Assembly (NCBI GenBank): GCA_035551935.1
Contig: DASZMJ010000364.1
Location: 1 to 33,753 of the forward strand
Source: DASZMJ01 sp035551935
Lineage (GTDB): Bacteria; Planctomycetota; Planctomycetia; Isosphaerales; Isosphaeraceae
Direction of reading: 5' to 3'
DNA length: 33,753 nt
The notes beneath the pieces were generated by a model. It was given only the letters and a program-made list of their open reading frames with translations. It did not search any database and was not told the DNA's origin. Positions within the stretch are counted from its first letter, which is position 1. Each line of letters begins with the position of its first letter. The translations under genes were made by a program, and so were the position numbers. Positions 16,657 through 24,179 of this stretch are shown piece after piece.

Positions 16657-16804
16657 CGGAACGGGGGCCCCGGGGCTTCGCGATGGGTGTTGGGGAGGCG
16701 ACGGCGACGGAGGGGATTCGTCCCCGATCGGTCGTCCTTGGCCGGCGCCGTCGGGGAACGGCCTCCGCGGTGAGGGGCGGGGGGTGTCTCGGGCCCGGGC
16801 CGGC

Positions 16805-17569
16805 TCAACGCCCCTGGCGGAGCCGGTCGCCGAGGAAGGAGTCGAGCTCGGGGATCGCGTAGATCTTCTGGATGGTCGCCTCGAAGTCGTACGGGACGCG
16901 GCGATAGGTGATCCGCGCCGGGCCGCCGTCGTCGCCGTCCTCGAGGATGACATAGCACGCCCGCGGGTCGCCGTCGCGGGGCTGGCCGACGGAGCCGACG
17001 TTGACCATCACCTTGCCGTCGCCGAGCGTGTACTGGTTGTCGATCTCGTCGGGGGCGAAGAACTGGTAGCTCTCGGTGAAGATGCCGGGCACATGCGTGT
17101 GCCCCTGGAAGCAATAGCGCTCGACGAGCTGGAAGAGCCGCTCCATCTTGCGGTGGTTGTAGATGTCCTCCGGGAAGATATACTCCTGGAGGGGGTTGCG
17201 GGGCGAGCCGTGGACGAACAGGAACGCCTCGTTGCGGAACGTCCGCGGCAGCTCGCTGAGGAAGTCCCAGCGCCGCTCGTTGCCGCGGTCGTTGGGGTTC
17301 TCGAGCTGCTCGCGCGTCCAGAAGATGGCGCGCTCGGCGCCGATGTTGAACCCGTCGGGGTCGAACAGCGCCCCCTGGTCGTGGTTGCCCAGAAGGCTCT
17401 TCGAGCAATGATCGATGACCCGGTCGATGCACTCGCGCGGGTTGGGGCCGTAGCCGATGATGTCGCCGAGGCAGTAGATCTCGGCCACATCCTGGCCCTT
17501 GATGTCGTCGAGTACGACCTCCAGGGCTTCGAGGTTCGCGTGAATATCGCTGATGAGAGCGCGACGCAC
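16805..17569 (-). CDS. Metallophosphoesterase (YfcE/Ap4A phosphatase-like)
   Basis: A 254-residue calcineurin-type phosphoesterase. All five metal-site motifs are present: SDIHAN (Asp8, His10), CLGDIIGYGPNP (Gly35-Asp36), GNHD (61-64), HGSP and GHTH. NVGSVGQPRDGDPRACY near the C-terminus is typical of the single-domain bacterial group that includes predicted phosphodiesterases and diadenosine-tetraphosphatase-like enzymes. The substrate is unknown. The chosen start is GTG at 17569, with GGAG about 9 nt upstream, because the fold begins at once (MRRALISDIH); the upstream extension to 17656 is Arg/Pro-rich. yidC lies 148 nt downstream on the same strand. Confidence 0.87.
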   Translation of the reverse strand: MRRALISDIHANLEALEVVLDDIKGQDVAEIYCLGDIIGYGPNPRECIDRVIDHCSKSLLGNHDQGALFDPDGFNIGAERAIFWTREQLENPNDRGNERRWDFLSELPRTFRNEAFLFVHGSPRNPLQEYIFPEDIYNHRKMERLFQLVERYCFQGHTHVPGIFTESYQFFAPDEIDNQYTLGDGKVMVNVGSVGQPRDGDPRACYVILEDGDDGGPARITYRRVPYDFEATIQKIYAIPELDSFLGDRLRQGR

Positions 17570-17860
17570 CGGGGGCTCTCCAGGCTTGATTCGGGGGCGA
17601 GGACGACGACGACGGCCGCTGCCCCGCGACCGCACGGCGTGCGCGGCCCGACCCATTGCATGAACTCAAGGCATATCCTAAAACGTCCGGCCGGGAAGGG
17701 TCAAGTGCAAGCCCGGGACTCTCAGGGGGTTTGAACGGTCGGCCGGCGCGAGCGGGAGGCCCGTTCCCCCGACGTCCCGGTGGGCGAGGGGCGGGGATTG
17801 TTGACCCTTGGCGACGGAGAACGACGTTTGTAAGATGATCTCGGCCACGGGGGGCGGTAC

Positions 17861-18787
17861 ATGGCCGGGACGATCGCGGCGATCGCGTTGGCGGCGGGGG
17901 CGATGGCGGGTGCGTTCCCGGCCCTGAGGCTCGGGCGGCGGACGCGTGGCGGGATCCTCCTGGTCCTGGGGACGTTGGTGCTCGCGGCGCCCTTGCTGAT
18001 CCCGGAGGGGCGCCGGCCCCGACGCCTGATCGGTTCGATCCTGGCGATCACCCTGGCGGTCAAGCTCTACGACCTCCTCGTCGGGGCGAGACGAGGGCGT
18101 CGGCCGAACGTGAGGGAGTTCCTGGCGTTCCTGCCGAATGTCTTCGGCCTCGTCGAGCGCCGGCTCGACGACCTGCCGAGGCCGGGGCGGGCGCGGGACC
18201 TGAGGACGTTCGCGCGGGGGGCGGTCGGGGTCGTGGCCGGCGGGACGGCGTTCGCGGCGACGTTCGCCATCGACTGGGGCCATCGCCCGTTCGTCGTCGA
18301 GCATGCGGCGAAGGTGCTGACGTCCTTCGCGGTGCTGGTCCCGCTGGGCGTGGCGGGCTCGGCGGGCTGGCGGCTGATCGGCGGCAGGGGGCTCGACCTG
18401 ATGCGCAACCCGTTCGCGGCCCGGACCCCGGCCGACTTCTGGAGGCGTTACAACCGTCCGGTCAACCACTTCTTCCTCGAAGACCTCTTCAAGCCGTTCG
18501 GCGGCGTCCGGTCGCCCGTGAAGGCGACGTTGCTCGTCTTCGCCGCGTCGGCGGTCGTGCACGAATACGTCTTCGCCGTGCCGATCGGCCGCGTCGAAGG
18601 GGTCCAGTCCGCCTTCTTCCTTCTTCAGGGGATCGCCGTGCTCGCGACCGCCCGCCTCCGCCCGCGCGGGCGTTGGGCGGCCGTCGCGATCGCGGGGACG
18701 TTGACATTTAATGTGCTTACGTCGATGCTTTTCTTCAAGAGCCTGGGCGAGGTCGTCCCCTTCTATGCCCGTCGGGGCACGGCCTGA
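17861..18787 (+). CDS. MBOAT-like / wax-synthase-like membrane acyltransferase
   Basis: A 308-residue polytopic membrane protein with hydrophobic segments around 4-20, 31-47, 55-74, 118-136, 150-168, 222-240 and 250-266. Near 193 it has FWRRYNRPVNHFF, and about 35 residues later ASAVVHEY with His234. This pairing of an FW-R motif and a membrane-embedded His is the active-site layout of membrane-bound O-acyltransferases and wax-synthase-like proteins. The expected reaction is transfer of an acyl group to a hydroxyl on a lipid or polysaccharide. The acceptor is unknown. It is divergent from the metallophosphoesterase over 291 bp and ends just before inverted repeat E. Confidence 0.75.
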   Translation: MAGTIAAIALAAGAMAGAFPALRLGRRTRGGILLVLGTLVLAAPLLIPEGRRPRRLIGSILAITLAVKLYDLLVGARRGRRPNVREFLAFLPNVFGLVERRLDDLPRPGRARDLRTFARGAVGVVAGGTAFAATFAIDWGHRPFVVEHAAKVLTSFAVLVPLGVAGSAGWRLIGGRGLDLMRNPFAARTPADFWRRYNRPVNHFFLEDLFKPFGGVRSPVKATLLVFAASAVVHEYVFAVPIGRVEGVQSAFFLLQGIAVLATARLRPRGRWAAVAIAGTLTFNVLTSMLFFKSLGEVVPFYARRGTA

Positions 18788-18801
18788 GGCCTTGGTTTGT
18801 G

Positions 18802-18867
18802 GTAGGGCGTGTGCAACACGCCACCTCCGTTCCATGGCAGAGGGATGGCGTGTTGCACACGCCCTAC
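18802..18867. repeat. Long inverted repeat E, REP-like pair with GTAG heads
   Basis: The arms 18802-18823 and 18846-18867 are perfect 22-nt complements with a 22-nt loop. Each arm reads GTAG followed by the small palindrome GGCGTGT-gca-ACACGCC, so the element is a head-to-head pair of REP-like units. It lies between the convergent MBOAT gene (15 nt from its stop) and DUF1559 gene (17 nt from its stop). The palindrome differs by a single base from that of repeat A, 15.7 kb away. Confidence 0.9.
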
Positions 18868-18883
18868 GAGGAGCCCGGTCGGC

Positions 18884-19852
18884 TCAGAAGGCGTCGGCGG
18901 AGACGACCTCGCCGCCGCGGCGGGTGGCGAGGGCCTGGAAGATGCGGAAGCCGACCTGCTCCTTGATGAAGCGGACGCTGCCGTCGGCGAAGAGGAAGTT
19001 GGCGCCGCCGGGGTGGCGGGACCAGAACTGGTCGCCGTGGGCCATGCCCGAGGGGGAGTTGGGGCCGTGGCCCTCGCCGGTGTGCGAGAGCACGAGCGCG
19101 CCGCCCCCTTCGGGGTCGAAGCCGTTGCCCGCCTGGAGCTCGACGAGCGGGACGGCCGCGTTGGTGACGGCGCCGGTCCAGGTGGCGCGCGAGAGGTTCT
19201 GGCTCCGCTCGCCGACGGCGAAGGTCTGGCTCAGGCCGTCGGTGATCTCGGCGAAGCCGACGGAGCGGTTGCGGAAGAAGAGGCCGTTGCCGTTGTCGCG
19301 GCCGGGGGGCGGATCACCGTCGTCGATGATGTACGGATACAGACTCGATGGGTCCCCGGTGCCGACGCAGCCGGGATAGTTCGACGCCGCCGCGTCGCAG
19401 ATCGGCGTGCCCAGAGTCGTGTTGCCCGTCGTCGCGTCGACGACGGTGAACGTCTCCAACGGGGAGGCGTCGGAGGGGCAGAGGAAGCTATTGATGATCG
19501 TCAGTCGGGCGGTCTGGTTGTCCGGGAACTCGACGCCGAGGACGAAGTTTATGCTGTTGTAGACGGGGCCTTGCTCCATCTGGTTCAAGATCCTCGCGGA
19601 CCACCCCCAGCCGGGCCCGTCGTTGTCGAAGGTGGCCGGATCGCGCATGGAGAGATAGCCGGGGGGGAGGACGCCGATGGCGGCCTGATAGTTGTGCAAG
19701 GCCAGGCCGATCTGCTTGAGGTTGTTGACGCACTGCGTCCGCCGCGCCGCCTCGCGTGCCTGCTGCACCGCCGGCAGCAGGAGCGCGATCAGGACGCCGA
19801 TGATCGCGATGACGACCAGCAGCTCGATGAGCGTGAACCCGCGACGTGTCAT
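18884..19852 (-). CDS. DUF1559 prepilin-like protein
   Basis: A 322-residue member of the DUF1559 (SBP_bac_10) family, which is greatly expanded in planctomycetes. The N-terminus MTRRGFTLIELLVVIAIIGV is a type IV pilin/pseudopilin leader: cleavage is expected after Gly5, with Glu10 as the conserved +5 Glu. The hydrophobic helix is followed by AVQQAREAARRTQCVNNLKQIGLALHNY, a family hallmark. The C-terminus carries HPGGANFLFADGSVRFI, the H-x9-DG motif. The protein is probably processed by a prepilin peptidase and placed at the cell surface or in a type II-like secretion system. GAGGGAG lies upstream of the ATG. The Cys-rich gene is 112 nt upstream on the same strand. Confidence 0.93.
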   Translation of the reverse strand: MTRRGFTLIELLVVIAIIGVLIALLLPAVQQAREAARRTQCVNNLKQIGLALHNYQAAIGVLPPGYLSMRDPATFDNDGPGWGWSARILNQMEQGPVYNSINFVLGVEFPDNQTARLTIINSFLCPSDASPLETFTVVDATTGNTTLGTPICDAAASNYPGCVGTGDPSSLYPYIIDDGDPPPGRDNGNGLFFRNRSVGFAEITDGLSQTFAVGERSQNLSRATWTGAVTNAAVPLVELQAGNGFDPEGGGALVLSHTGEGHGPNSPSGMAHGDQFWSRHPGGANFLFADGSVRFIKEQVGFRIFQALATRRGGEVVSADAF

Positions 19853-19964
19853 GGAAGTAAGCTCCCTCGGAACGGCCCGACGCGCGCGGTCGGGCCGTCG
19901 GAATTCGTTCGGTCCGCGGCACAAGTGAAGACGGACCGCCCGCGCGAGGATCGCGAGGAGCACT

Positions 19965-20426
19965 TCAGCGCGGGCGGGACGACCGAGGGATGAGGGGCTT
20001 CGGCGGCCGATCGAGGCGGCCCGGCGGCGGCGCCGGCGGCTCGAGGAGGGAGGACGCTGTCGGACGGCCGACGGTCGTCGGCGTTCGTGGGGTCGTTGCG
20101 GGGGGGATCATCGCCTTCAAAATGAGGGGCACCGTCGCGCCGGTCGACGCGGGTTCCTCGCGACAAGGGGCGGAGGCGAGGCACGGGCCCGTCGATGTCG
20201 ATGTCGATGTCGAGGGACGATCGACGGGTTTCGCGGGCCGTCGGCCGCAGCAGCAGGCCCCGCCGCCACAGTCCCGGCCGCAGGCGCAACGCCGGGCGTG
20301 CGACTCGCCGACGCCGACCCCGGTCGCGGCGGCCGCCGGTGTCGCGACCGGGGCGAGCGCGAGGACGCCCGCCAGGAGGGCGAGGCTGCCCCGACGCGAT
20401 CGTGGGGAGATGGGCCGGTCTTGCAC
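19965..20426 (-). CDS. Secreted Cys-rich hypothetical protein
   Basis: A 153-residue frame started at the GTG at 20426. Residues 13-35 form a clear signal peptide (GSLALLAGVLALAPVATPAAA). Just behind it lies a Cys cluster, CACGRDCGGGACCCG (47-61), with six cysteines at 47, 49, 53, 58, 59 and 60. A Ser-Thr stretch (from a GATGTC microsatellite) and a Pro-rich tail follow. The cluster could bind metal or form disulfides. I recognise no family. It begins 13 nt after the GGDEF gene and is 112 nt upstream of the DUF1559 gene, so an operon is likely. No clear ribosome site supports the start, and the Pro-rich tail could mean the real gene is shorter. Confidence 0.55.
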   Translation of the reverse strand: MQDRPISPRSRRGSLALLAGVLALAPVATPAAAATGVGVGESHARRCACGRDCGGGACCCGRRPAKPVDRPSTSTSTSTGPCLASAPCREEPASTGATVPLILKAMIPPATTPRTPTTVGRPTASSLLEPPAPPPGRLDRPPKPLIPRSSRPR

Positions 20427-20439
20427 GCGAGCACGCTGA

Positions 20440-21849
20440 CTACAGGATGTCGATCCCGGTTGCCGAGCGGCCGCAATCTTCGAGGGCGAGGTCCGGCGTG
20501 TCAAGGGGCCATCGCCCGGCCGCCGCGCCGCCGCGAGGGGCCGGCGCGGGGCCCGCGAGGCCCGCGAGGCCGGGGCCGACGGCCGGCCGCTCGGCAGGGG
20601 TGGGCGGGCCGTCGCGGGGGGGCTCGGCGCAGGCGAAGCCGCCGCCGGAGCGCTTGGCGGCGTACATCGCGGCGTCGGCCCGCCGGAGCAGGCGATCGGG
20701 GTCGTCGCCGTGGACCGGGAAGGTGGCGATGCCGATGCTGGCGCCGACGGCGGCTTCGCGCCCCTCGATCCGGAACGGCTCCCGCAACGCCTCGAGCAGG
20801 CGCGCGGCGGCCGGGACGGCCCCGCTCGTGTCGCAGCCGGGCAGCAGGGCGGCGAACTCGTCGCCGCCGAGCCGCCCGAGGTCGACCGGCTCGCGGAGGC
20901 CCCCCCGGAACCGGCGGGCGACGTCGCGGAGCACCAGGTCGCCGCCGTGGTGGCCGAGGTTGTCGTTGACCGCCTTGAAGCCGTCGAGATCGATGACCAG
21001 CAGCGCCAGAGGCGCGCCCGAGCCGCGGGCCGAGTCGGCGAGCAGGCCGAGCCGGTCGTGGAAGGCGGCGCGGTTGAGCAGGCCGGTCAGGGGGTCGTGG
21101 CGGGCCTGGTAGACGAGCTGCCGCTCGGCGCGCCGGCGCTCGGTGACGTCGGTGGCCAGGAAGAGTCGCGCCGACCGGCCGCGCAGTTGCAGCGGGTGCG
21201 AGACGATCTCGACGTCGATGATCGTCCCGTCCTTGCGGCGGTGGCGGGCCTCGCCCGGCTCGACGTCGACGACGATCTCGTCGAGGGTCATCGCCGCGAG
21301 CTCCTCGCGCGAGTAGCCGTAGCAGCGGATCGCGGCGAGGTTGCTGTCGAGGAACGAGCCGGTCTCGGCGTCGACGACCCACATCGGGTGCGGGTTGCAC
21401 TCGAAGAGCAAGCGATAGCGCCGCTCCGACTCGCTCAGCGCCTCCTCGGCCCGCTTCCGCTCCGAGACGTCGCGGGCGACGACGAGCCCCAGCGGGTGCG
21501 GCTGGATGTGGATCCGGCTGACGCTGACGTTGACCGGGATCGGCTCCCGCTCGTGGCGCCGCAGCGAGTAGCCCTCGCGCGAGTGGAAGAAGCCGGTGAC
21601 GCGATAGGCGTCGATGAGCCGCTCGATCCCCCCCGCGTCGGGCGAGTCGAAGACCTCCGACACGCGGCGCGCGCAGAGGGCCTTCTTGTCGAGGCCGGTC
21701 AGGCGGCGCGCCGCCGGGTTGACGTCGACGATGCAATGGTCGGCGGGGTCGAAGATGAAGAAGGCGTCGTTCGACTCCCGGAATAGGCTGAAGGCGACTT
21801 CTTGGTGGTGGAGCTCTTCCATCGCCGGGTACCATGGACGCGACATCAT
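20440..21849 (-). CDS. Diguanylate cyclase with two PAS domains
   Basis: 469 residues: PAS 1 (about 16-130), PAS 2 (about 145-245) and a GGDEF domain (about 250-415), without membrane segments. The cyclase core is intact, with LVIDLDGFKAVND and LGRLGGDEFAALLPG (GGDEF at 328-332), so it should make c-di-GMP from two GTP. The usual inhibitory RxxD five residues before GGDEF is absent: the sequence there is REPVDLGRL, which is one residue short. Product inhibition may therefore be weak. The PAS domains presumably sense a small ligand or redox state. The start could be at 21849, 21846 or 21822; none has a good ribosome site. Inverted repeat F ends 26 nt upstream. The C-terminal 60 residues are Pro/Gly-rich. 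Confidence 0.88.
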   Translation of the reverse strand: MMSRPWYPAMEELHHQEVAFSLFRESNDAFFIFDPADHCIVDVNPAARRLTGLDKKALCARRVSEVFDSPDAGGIERLIDAYRVTGFFHSREGYSLRRHEREPIPVNVSVSRIHIQPHPLGLVVARDVSERKRAEEALSESERRYRLLFECNPHPMWVVDAETGSFLDSNLAAIRCYGYSREELAAMTLDEIVVDVEPGEARHRRKDGTIIDVEIVSHPLQLRGRSARLFLATDVTERRRAERQLVYQARHDPLTGLLNRAAFHDRLGLLADSARGSGAPLALLVIDLDGFKAVNDNLGHHGGDLVLRDVARRFRGGLREPVDLGRLGGDEFAALLPGCDTSGAVPAAARLLEALREPFRIEGREAAVGASIGIATFPVHGDDPDRLLRRADAAMYAAKRSGGGFACAEPPRDGPPTPAERPAVGPGLAGLAGPAPAPRGGAAAGRWPLDTPDLALEDCGRSATGIDIL

Positions 21850-21874
21850 ACCGAATCGCGTGAAGGAATCGCTC

Positions 21875-21949
21875 TTTGTAGGGTCCGCTCTTGCGGACCG
21901 ATCCCCTTGTGCCGGAAGAAGATCGGTCCGCAAGAGCGGACCCTACAAA
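21875..21949. repeat. Long inverted repeat F, REP-like pair with GTAG heads
   Basis: The arms 21875-21903 and 21921-21949 are perfect 29-nt complements with a 17-nt loop. Each arm carries GTAG followed by a small palindrome (GGTCCGC-tctt-GCGGACC). The palindrome differs from that of repeats A and E, but the GTAG-plus-palindrome, head-to-head plan is the same. It lies in the 289-bp gap between the kinase stop and the diguanylate cyclase start, close enough to fall in the cyclase leader. Confidence 0.9.
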
Positions 21950-22073
21950 AGACGAACCTTCCAGGCGATTTCGTATCATCCCGGCGCGTCCCGGCTTGCC
22001 ATGCCGGGCCGCGCCACGATCGAAGCCTAGATCACGAACGGGCCGCCGGCCGCCGCACGGGGCCGGCTTCGAG

Positions 22074-22135
22074 GTCCGCACCGAAGGGGGACGGGCTCCG
22101 AGTCTTCGAGGTGCCCGTCCCCCTTCGGTGCGGAC
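22074..22135. repeat. Long inverted repeat G at the kinase 3' end
   Basis: The arms 22074-22096 and 22113-22135 are perfect 23-nt complements with a 16-nt loop. The hairpin starts 3 nt past the kinase stop codon (22139-22141, minus strand), the usual place for a transcription terminator, although no U-run follows. Arms are GC-rich with runs of five G or C. Confidence 0.82.
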
Positions 22136-22138
22136 GTC

Positions 22139-23947
22139 TTAGCGCCCGAAGAGGGCCCGCGCCTCGCGGATCAGCACGCAGAGCTCGGCCCAATCGGCCG
22201 GGTGGACCTGGCTCTCGCGGTTCTTGACCCGGAGGGCGTACCACTGCTCGACCTGGTCCATCCACCGCCGGGCCTCGTCGTCCCGGCCCTGCTGCCTGGC
22301 GCACATCGCCAGGCCGACCCAGTTCAGGAAGCTCCCGATCCAGTTCGGGTCGTCGTCGATCGACTTGTGGAACTTCCGCGCCGCCTCGGCAAAGCGGCCG
22401 GCGCGATACAGGGCCAGGCCGGTCGCGTGCGTCACCCAGGGGGTGGGCCCGAGCTGCGACCAGCGCACCTCGGCGGCCTCGCCGAGGCGGGCCAGCGCGT
22501 CGTAGTCGTCGGTCCCGTTCGGGGCAAGGGCCAGCGTCCGCGTCAGCACGAATTGGGTCACGACGCCGCTGGACTTGTCGGCGCGGCGGACGACCTCGTC
22601 GCAGTAAGCGCGATAGCCTGCCGAGTCGCCGGTCAGCAGGAGCATCGCGGCGCGCTCGTCGACCTCGTCGTGGATGCCCCGCTTCTGGTGGCCGCGCGAA
22701 TAGGCCTCGAGCGCCCCCCGGAAGTCGTCGACCCGGGCGCGGGCGTTTGCCTCCGCCAGCCAGAGGTACGGGTGGTCCGGGTGGGCGCGGCAGAGCCGCT
22801 CGTAGGCGGCGCGGTCCTTGACGATCTCGCCGAGGATCCCGAGCCTCGCGTTGGCATCGTCGGGCGTCACGTCGAGGGCGGTCAAGTAGGCGGCCGCGGC
22901 CTCATCGGGCCGGTTCAGTTTGGTGTGGAAATGGGCCCATTCGATCCAGGTCTGCGGGTCGGTCGGCTTGCCGCCGACGGGGGCGGGGGGCTCGGCCGTC
23001 GCCGCGGCCGGGGCCGGGCCGTGGCCCTCGGCAGACGAGGCCCTCAGGGGGGCCGGGCCGCGGCCCGAGGCCAGGCCGAGGGCCACGGCCGCCAACGCCA
23101 CCGCCGCGACGGCGGCCATCGCCAGCCGCCGGCGGCGGGACGCCGCCGGGGTCGACAGCGCCCGCTCCAGCGCCTCGGCGAACTCCGCCATGCCGGGAAA
23201 ACGGTCGGCGGCCTCCTCGGCCAGGGCCCGCAACAGGACCTCGTCGACTTGCGTGGACAGCCGCCGGTTGTGCGCCGACGGCGGCCGGACGACACCCAGC
23301 GGGAGGTGGCCGGTCAGCATCTCGTAGGCGATCGACGCCATCGCGAACTGGTCGGCGCGCTCGTCGACCTTCAGCCCGTAGTGCTGCTCCGGCGCGATGT
23401 AGCCGAGCGTCCCGGCCGCGCGGCTCGCCCGGGTCAGGCTCGCCGCCTCGGCGTGCAGGACCGCGATGCCGAAGTCGGTGACCTTCGGGTTGTCCTCGTC
23501 GTGCAGCAGGATGTTCTCGGGCTTGAGGTCGCGGTGCAGGATCCCCATCCGGTGCAGGTAGCCCAACGCCCGGGCCACTGGGCCGACGATCTCGCGTACA
23601 TGCTCGGGCCGCAGCGGGCACTGCTTCAGCAGCCGCCGCCGCAGGTCGCCCCCGTCGACGTACTCCATCACGAGGTAGGGCCGGCCGTCGGCGACGCCGA
23701 AGTCATAGACAGAGACGATGTTCGGATGCGAGACCTGGGCCATCAGCTCCGCCTCGCGGCGGAACCGCTCGACTTGCTTCGCCGGGTCGTTGGCCTGGTC
23801 GAGGGCCAGGAACTTGACCGCGACGACGCGATTCAGGGCGACCTGCCGGGCGCGGTAGACCTCGCCCATGCCGCCGCGCCCGATCGGCTCAAGGAGCTCG
23901 AAGCCCGGGATCACGGTCGCCGGCACTTCCTCGACCGAGAGTGACAT
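22139..23947 (-). CDS. Membrane-anchored Ser/Thr protein kinase with TPR-like C-terminal domain
   Basis: 602 residues. The N-terminal Hanks-type kinase domain (about 16-264) has the Gly loop IGRGGMGEVY (22-31), Lys45, HRDLKPEN (138-145), DFG (158-160) and APE (185-187), so it should be active. A single membrane helix (about 275-294) follows a basic stop-transfer RRRR, placing the kinase in the cytoplasm. After an Ala/Pro linker, the external part (about 330-600) is made of TPR-like helical pairs. This architecture is common in planctomycetes; the external part probably senses proteins or envelope state. The ATG at 23947 is 12-16 nt after a G-rich AAGGGGG. The diguanylate cyclase follows on the same strand after 289 bp containing two inverted repeats. 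Confidence 0.92.
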   Translation of the reverse strand: MSLSVEEVPATVIPGFELLEPIGRGGMGEVYRARQVALNRVVAVKFLALDQANDPAKQVERFRREAELMAQVSHPNIVSVYDFGVADGRPYLVMEYVDGGDLRRRLLKQCPLRPEHVREIVGPVARALGYLHRMGILHRDLKPENILLHDEDNPKVTDFGIAVLHAEAASLTRASRAAGTLGYIAPEQHYGLKVDERADQFAMASIAYEMLTGHLPLGVVRPPSAHNRRLSTQVDEVLLRALAEEAADRFPGMAEFAEALERALSTPAASRRRRLAMAAVAAVALAAVALGLASGRGPAPLRASSAEGHGPAPAAATAEPPAPVGGKPTDPQTWIEWAHFHTKLNRPDEAAAAYLTALDVTPDDANARLGILGEIVKDRAAYERLCRAHPDHPYLWLAEANARARVDDFRGALEAYSRGHQKRGIHDEVDERAAMLLLTGDSAGYRAYCDEVVRRADKSSGVVTQFVLTRTLALAPNGTDDYDALARLGEAAEVRWSQLGPTPWVTHATGLALYRAGRFAEAARKFHKSIDDDPNWIGSFLNWVGLAMCARQQGRDDEARRWMDQVEQWYALRVKNRESQVHPADWAELCVLIREARALFGR

Positions 23948-24102
23948 GGAAAGTCTGCCCCCTTTGTGCGAACCGCGCGGCGGAGGCGCCGCCGCTCGGG
24001 ACGTCAGCCGGCCTTGGGTCGGAACCGTCCGCAGATTCAGATCAAGGGTAGGCCAGGATCTCGCACGCATCCTCCTTGCTGCCTTTTCGCGACCCCGACG
24101 GC

Positions 24103-24108
24103 TATAAT
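24103..24108 (+). promoter_or_regulatory. Candidate -10 box of the SDR gene promoter
   Basis: A perfect TATAAT in otherwise GC-rich DNA, 72 nt before the SDR start. No good -35 is seen at 16-18 nt; TTGCTG at 24076-24081 is 21 nt away. Confidence 0.4.
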
Positions 24109-24179
24109 CCGGCCACCGACAGGGCCGGGTCGGCCCGCGATCGGGACGGGAGGGTTTCGATGGACGGGACGTCAATACC

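Noticed and set aside
14974..16773. 600-codon plus-strand frame opposite yidC
   Set aside because: Asp/Arg/Gly/Leu/Val-rich shadow of YidC codons; no recognisable domain.
17801..17836. TTGACC and TAAGAT upstream of the MBOAT gene as a promoter
   Set aside because: The spacer is 24 nt, too long for a sigma-70-type promoter.
20190..20215. Tandem GATGTC microsatellite as a phase-variation tract
   Set aside because: Only about four copies of a 6-nt unit; copy changes would keep the reading frame, so no on/off switching is expected.
8422..22135. The long inverted repeats as ends of insertion sequences
   Set aside because: The loops are 14-25 nt with no room for a transposase, and no target-site duplications were seen.
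20710..23944. Two long plus-strand frames opposite the cyclase and kinase
   Set aside because: Antisense shadows; the minus strand holds intact kinase and GGDEF motifs.
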